This document shows positions 60,094-64,000 of a stretch of 64,000 nucleotides of DNA, piece after piece. The position numbers were made by a program, and so were the translations under genes. This DNA comes from Bryopsis sp. KO-2023. Taxonomy: Eukaryota > Chlorophyta > Ulvophyceae > Bryopsidales > Bryopsidaceae. The notes beneath the pieces were generated by a model. The model saw nothing but the letters and a program-made list of their open reading frames with translations, searched no databases and was not told the DNA's origin. Each line of letters opens with the position of its first letter. The stretch's first letter is position 1. The DNA lies in assembly GCA_030272585.1 (NCBI GenBank), contig BSYQ01000011.1, forward strand, positions 2,356,001 through 2,420,000, given 5' to 3'.

Positions 60094-60268
60094 CGATTGC
60101 AGTAGGTCATCTACTACTACTGGAACGAAAAGCACCTCCAATCATCAATAATTACAGAAGAGCATCTATGGAGGTTAACCCACTGCAAACAAACGAGCAT
60201 CAAAATCACTTACGAAACCGCCACCAGAAACTGCTAACATGCAACTCCCCAATGTCAGTCAAGCCCTC

Positions 60269-62281
60269 TCACAGGAATTGCGACAAAAAGGCTTTATATT
60301 CTGCTATGTAGGTCTTGGCGTGGGGAATGATGTGACCTTGATTATGTCTTACTGCTCGGGCCGAGCTCCTTTCAAAACATCGCAACAAAGCTTCACTCAA
60401 GTCAACCGAAATCTGCCTGTCCCCTCCGCAAGTATTGGAATCATTGACTGATCGATCGCTACCGAAAATATGTAGAGATGAGACTTGAATGCTGCCGAGG
60501 GATTCCATTAACGCTCGATGCTCACCCACACTGGACAAATATCCAGATGCAAGTATGGCGAATCGAAAGCTGTTTTCAGGGATGGCACCGATTTGCTTCA
60601 GAGCACACAAAGTCCCCACAACTGAGGCACCCTGGGAAAACCCCATAACACCGTCGACTGGACCTTGTTCGTCAAAAGCCCGTCGAATTCTCTCCAACGA
60701 CTCCTCCCAGCCATCAGTTTGTGTGCTGTACTGGGTTTCATCGAAGCTTGTGATGGGTGGCCTCTCGCCGGTTGCTGGAGACACCAACCATGCCCTTTTC
60801 GGTCGATGCGGTCGAAAAACCACCATATCTGAGCAACCGCCCCCCCCTCTTTCAGCACTGTTCCCAGGGCCATCCCCCCCCCCACCAACCCTACTACCCT
60901 CTGCAGGGAGTTCAATGGTCACATTGCTGCCACCTGTTCTGACATTCACATTATCACTGGACGTTTCCAGCGCACCAACATCATCTCCCACTCTTGTGTG
61001 GTCCACCTTACCAGGGTGGCTTCCACAGGACTGAGCATTGCCGTCCCCATCTGGTGGGGGGTGTTTCACGACGAATTCAAGTTCGTGTGGCGCGTCGATG
61101 AAAACGAATTCGGCCAAACCTTTCAACTTCCTTCTCAGAGCATTTGTCCGCCCCTGGAACGATTTGCCAGTTTGCCGAAATCCGTGCAAGCATAAGATTC
61201 TTAATTTCCTCACCTCGGCCCCCTCGACGGCGCCGCCAGTTCGAGCATCAGCAGCACAGAGCTCGCACTTCATGTTGGCGGTCAGAAGTCCTTCGTTGCG
61301 ACAGGTGTCGCACACCAATATGAGTATTCTACACTTGGAACACCGATCCCTTGCCCCATAGTCGTCCCACGCTGAAGAGCACAACAAACACCGCCCAACG
61401 ATCTTTGAGCTTCCAGACATCACCCCCCGCTCGTCAAACACGAAGTTTTTCCCGTCGAAAAACCCACCGTCAGGAAACGCCTCCAGATACCTCTGAATCC
61501 CCCCTTTCAATTGACCGACGTCGTCGAATCCAGGGCCCTTGTCGCGTAAATAAGCCGACGCTCGCTCGCAACGAACTCCACCAGTGCAATACATCATCAC
61601 TTGCTTGTCACGTAGAAGACTTTCGTGCCTGTCAACCCACGCAGGTAAGTCGCTGAAGCATCTCAGCTGGGGATCCAAAGTCGTCACCCCAGGGACGTCA
61701 AAACGACCTATCCTCGTTTCATACGCGTTTCTTGTGTCCAATAAAACCAACGGACGCGGCAAATCATCTCCTGAACCGTGGCCACTTGAACGTGGGTTCG
61801 CTTGGCGGCGCAGTTCTTCATGAAACTCAGCTGGTGTCAAGTGCACACCCGAGTTGACGGTCGGATCCGCTCGACTGACGGCCCTGGGTCCCAAAGTGAC
61901 GACCTCGTCCACCAAGCTTATCGACAGTTTATCAAAACCAGACTCCAGAGTCGTCAACCTGTTTCTGGGCCCGTCAGATCTCGCAAGCTTGAAATCAACG
62001 TCATCCCCCGCGAGCACGGTATGGTTTTTCACCTCCTCGATATGTATTTCCAAACAATCCTTGAAGCCCCCGAGCGTGGCATTCACCCCATCTCTAGCCA
62101 CCCGGACACGTCCTCGCAAGTTCAACTCGCGACACCTTGTCGCGTAAAAAGCTTCGACCTCTTCTCGTCGCTCGAGCAGGTCCACATATTTGTAATACAG
62201 CAGCACGCCTTGTTCCCGGGCCCCCCTCTCGTTGGATGAAATCGCCCCAGAAGCTTGGTTTTCCATCTTTGATGGCTCCAT
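60269..62281 (-). CDS. TrhO-like rhodanese fused to FSH1 serine hydrolase
   Basis: 670 residues without introns; the frame extends upstream without an ATG, so I take the first ATG at 62281. The N-terminal part (about residues 25-120, YYKYVDL ... GRVRVARDGVNATLGG) is the ferredoxin-like domain of TrhO/YceA tRNA-hydroxylation proteins. Next is a rhodanese domain with active-site loop YCTGGVRCERAS and LKGGIQRYLEAFP. A Cys-rich zinc-binding module follows (CLLCSSAW ... CSKCRILILVCDTCRNEG ... CELC). The C-terminal half is an FSH1-type alpha/beta hydrolase: ILCLHGFRQTG, a long Gly/Ser-rich insert, nucleophile motif VMGFSQGASV and catalytic His in NQGHIIPH. This domain order is that of plant rhodanese-domain protein 6 (STR6-type). 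Likely soluble, possibly acting in tRNA or sulfur chemistry. Confidence 0.88.
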   Translation of the reverse strand: MEPSKMENQASGAISSNERGAREQGVLLYYKYVDLLERREEVEAFYATRCRELNLRGRVRVARDGVNATLGGFKDCLEIHIEEVKNHTVLAGDDVDFKLARSDGPRNRLTTLESGFDKLSISLVDEVVTLGPRAVSRADPTVNSGVHLTPAEFHEELRRQANPRSSGHGSGDDLPRPLVLLDTRNAYETRIGRFDVPGVTTLDPQLRCFSDLPAWVDRHESLLRDKQVMMYCTGGVRCERASAYLRDKGPGFDDVGQLKGGIQRYLEAFPDGGFFDGKNFVFDERGVMSGSSKIVGRCLLCSSAWDDYGARDRCSKCRILILVCDTCRNEGLLTANMKCELCAADARTGGAVEGAEVRKLRILCLHGFRQTGKSFQGRTNALRRKLKGLAEFVFIDAPHELEFVVKHPPPDGDGNAQSCGSHPGKVDHTRVGDDVGALETSSDNVNVRTGGSNVTIELPAEGSRVGGGGDGPGNSAERGGGGCSDMVVFRPHRPKRAWLVSPATGERPPITSFDETQYSTQTDGWEESLERIRRAFDEQGPVDGVMGFSQGASVVGTLCALKQIGAIPENSFRFAILASGYLSSVGEHRALMESLGSIQVSSLHIFGSDRSVNDSNTCGGDRQISVDLSEALLRCFERSSARAVRHNQGHIIPHAKTYIAEYKAFLSQFL

Positions 62282-62988
62282 TTGAGGAACAGGCACCAAA
62301 AAAATACACCCCAAAAGAGAGATCGAATTTGATCTGAATGATCCGATGACTCAGCGAACGTGGGGCAGGCAACATCACCCAAAACTGGGAGGCTTGGGGT
62401 GTGATGGGGACATGTGGCGATCCGTGGGTCGGCGGAGCTTGCAATCGATTCGCACAGGTGTGAGGTCGGTCCATTATCTTTTTCGAAACTTCTGGAATCA
62501 CTGTCCTCGTGAGTCGACTGACCTGACTCTGTACCAATTTAGTTTGATTTGTTCTGGGTTTTTTGGATTGCTGAAAACCAAATACCATAATTGATGGAAT
62601 GCTGGTCAGTCTGTGCAAACTCTTGGAAGAGCATCTATTCAAACAGCAACCCGAAAGTCTTGAATTGAGTTTTTCTGGATTTGGTAAACAAAATACAGCC
62701 CCGATGTTGTATCGAATCCAAAGTACATAACATTTATATTCTTTCCTGGTGTTTTCTCACTTGATGATCTGGTGAAAATCTCTGGAATTACAACACAAGT
62801 TACACTGGCTTGATGTTGCCGCTGCAGGTTTGGGTGATGTTGCCACGCGGGCTTGTCCAAACACCTCATGGCGATATCTTCCAAGGGTAGGACAACCTTA
62901 AGCTGCACACCATTGTTTTCGAGGATCAAAATGTTGTGTTGGTTCTTTGACTCTTGGCTTTATTCTGGATGTGATTGACATTGACCAG
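62282..62988. other. Intergenic region between divergent genes
   Basis: Separates the rhodanese-FSH1 gene (-) from the OPR-like gene (+), and probably holds both promoters and 5' exons of the latter. Frames that overlap 62094-62642 and 62639-62929 on the minus strand have no recognisable features. Confidence 0.6.
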
Positions 62989-64000
62989 GTGTGCGAAAGC
63001 TGGAAAGAAACCCCGCAGCTGAGGTGGTTTTACCCAGCCGCCGAGCCATTGACCTCGGAGCCGAATCCAGATAAAGAGAAGGGTGAGGATGATGCTCCCC
63101 AGCGACAGTCCACCAATTCCAAGGACCTAGCAGACCTTCTGCTTGACGACGATGAGCTGATGCTACCGGACGACTTCTATGTGGATGTCGCATCGATCGG
63201 GCAAGGCACTACAAAACTGAAAAACGCCTCACATGATGAGACGATTGCAGACGGGGGCGATGTCAGGAGCGATCTGGGGGCTGGGGAGGGTTTGGGTGAA
63301 TCCTCGGAGAACTCTGGCCACGATGATCAAGCGTCAGACATGATGTTCCCATCGCAATATGAATTCCACCCTGAGGATAGAGCTCCGCTGCCGCCGACGT
63401 ACAGGCGATTGATGCGAATGACGGAATGGGAGGATCTACGGGATGCATTGAAGGGCAGAGAGTCAGACCCAGTTTGGCTGGAAACCGCATGGAACCAACT
63501 CAAGGTGATCGGAAAGGACCCCAAGCCTGACCGACTCCCAGAATGGCAAGCCTTTGTGCAGGAAATGAGCGAGCACACCATAAGAATCGCTCATGATCTC
63601 CAGCCGAGGAACCATGCTGGAATCATCCATTCATGTGCGAAATTGGACCACTGGAACGCGGATTTGTTGCAGAAGTTGGGGGAATCGCTGCTGCAGGAGT
63701 CGGATCAGAGAGCATACAGTCCGAGGAACCTGTCCAATATTTTGTACGGGTTGGGGGTTTTACGACGAAGAATGACGTACAATGGCGAATTGGGGCACGA
63801 GGAGAAGCTATTTCCGATGGAGGAAGAGGTGGTGGAGGCCTGCGTGTCGCAAATGATGTCCCGGCTGAACGAATTGAACCAGCATGATCTGTCGATGTTC
63901 ATCTATGCGTTGGGTTTGATGGATTACTCGGGGGACGATCGTTTCTACCAAGCCTTGATGGATGAAGTTCAGAGGCCGTGGCATCTGGAGAAATTCTCGG
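62989..64000 (+). CDS. OPR-like helical-repeat RNA-binding protein, partial (runs off right edge)
   Basis: An open frame of 337 codons without a stop to the window end. It follows an acceptor-like TTGACCAG|GTG at 62988/62989, so this is probably an internal exon and the true start is unknown. The N-terminal third is acidic and low complexity (LADLLLDDDELMLPDDF). From about residue 190 there are helical repeats with the pattern seen in octotricopeptide (Tbc2-like) and RAP proteins: LQPRNHAGIIHSCAKLDHW, YSPRNLSNILYGLGVL and LNQHDLSMFIYALGLMDY, each about 38-50 residues apart. Such proteins act in chloroplast or mitochondrial RNA processing and translation in algae. Target organelle cannot be judged without the N-terminus. 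Confidence 0.75.
   Translation, partial: MCESWKETPQLRWFYPAAEPLTSEPNPDKEKGEDDAPQRQSTNSKDLADLLLDDDELMLPDDFYVDVASIGQGTTKLKNASHDETIADGGDVRSDLGAGEGLGESSENSGHDDQASDMMFPSQYEFHPEDRAPLPPTYRRLMRMTEWEDLRDALKGRESDPVWLETAWNQLKVIGKDPKPDRLPEWQAFVQEMSEHTIRIAHDLQPRNHAGIIHSCAKLDHWNADLLQKLGESLLQESDQRAYSPRNLSNILYGLGVLRRRMTYNGELGHEEKLFPMEEEVVEACVSQMMSRLNELNQHDLSMFIYALGLMDYSGDDRFYQALMDEVQRPWHLEKFS

Larger units (their letters stand above)
59826..60268. other. Host spacer with two micro-insertions
   Basis: Lies between element E and the 3' end of the rhodanese-FSH1 gene. It contains the micro-insertions at 59847-59921 and 59948-60093; the remainder is short unique sequence that presumably includes the gene's 3' UTR. 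Confidence 0.7.

Noticed and set aside
62094..62642. 182-codon minus-strand frame overlapping the start of the rhodanese-FSH1 gene
   Set aside because: Runs in another frame over the conserved N-terminal coding sequence of that gene, so it is a shadow.
62639..62929. 96-codon minus-strand frame between the last two genes
   Set aside because: Starts at TTG with no ATG and shows no family resemblance; too weak to call.

Overview
This is a repeat-rich, intron-bearing eukaryotic nuclear window. The host genes point to an alga, probably of the green lineage, but I cannot name the species. The evidence is: a plant-type fusion of a TrhO-like rhodanese with an FSH1 serine hydrolase (60.3-62.3 kb); an OPR-like organellar RNA-binding repeat protein running off the right edge; a multi-exon CotH-type kinase; spliceosomal introns with GT-AG and one GC-AG junction; and Ty3/gypsy chromoviruses. 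There are no rRNA genes, CRISPR arrays or bacterial operons.

Left half (1-32.8 kb) is a Russian-doll nest. The 3' part of a chromovirus (pol with chromodomain, then an extra ORF with a RING-like finger, then the 3' LTR) is followed by a GATC-rich palindromic cluster. Next come a hAT-type transposase gene on the + strand and, convergent to it, an unknown four-exon gene (466 aa) on the - strand, and then a second GATC-rich cluster. If the LTR elements are subtracted, these pieces form a roughly 6 kb unit that may be one transposon with two convergent genes. Three LTR elements sit inside it: chromovirus A (5112-12896, identical LTRs, TSD TCGGG) splits the hAT transposase; non-coding LARD-like element C (16505-25649, TSD AATAC) lies in an intron of the convergent gene; Ty3-like element D (26617-32335, identical LTRs, TSD GCAC) lies just upstream of that gene's start codon.

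Middle (32.8-48.4 kb) is a host gene island: a small four-exon stathmin-like gene (+), a secreted CotH-family protein (-), and a seven-exon membrane protein (-). Introns and spacers are A/T-rich with homopolymers and microsatellites. They hold tiny (21-122 bp) insertions that end in TTTG-type tails and are flanked by 8-16 bp direct repeats.

Right part (48.4-64 kb) is a second nest. Ty3/gypsy element E (48413-59825) inserted upstream of the membrane-protein gene. Its 5' LTR was later hit by a 1.28 kb TIR element with a TA duplication (F). Its gag-pol frame is split by a 4.3 kb CACTA-like element (G) with a GAA duplication. G has dense TGTGCGGGGT subterminal repeats and carries intron-containing cargo. 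Beyond E are two micro-insertions, the intronless rhodanese-FSH1 gene, and the first part of the OPR-like gene. Four unrelated LTR elements share the same 12-nt primer-binding site, TGGTTTCGGAGC.
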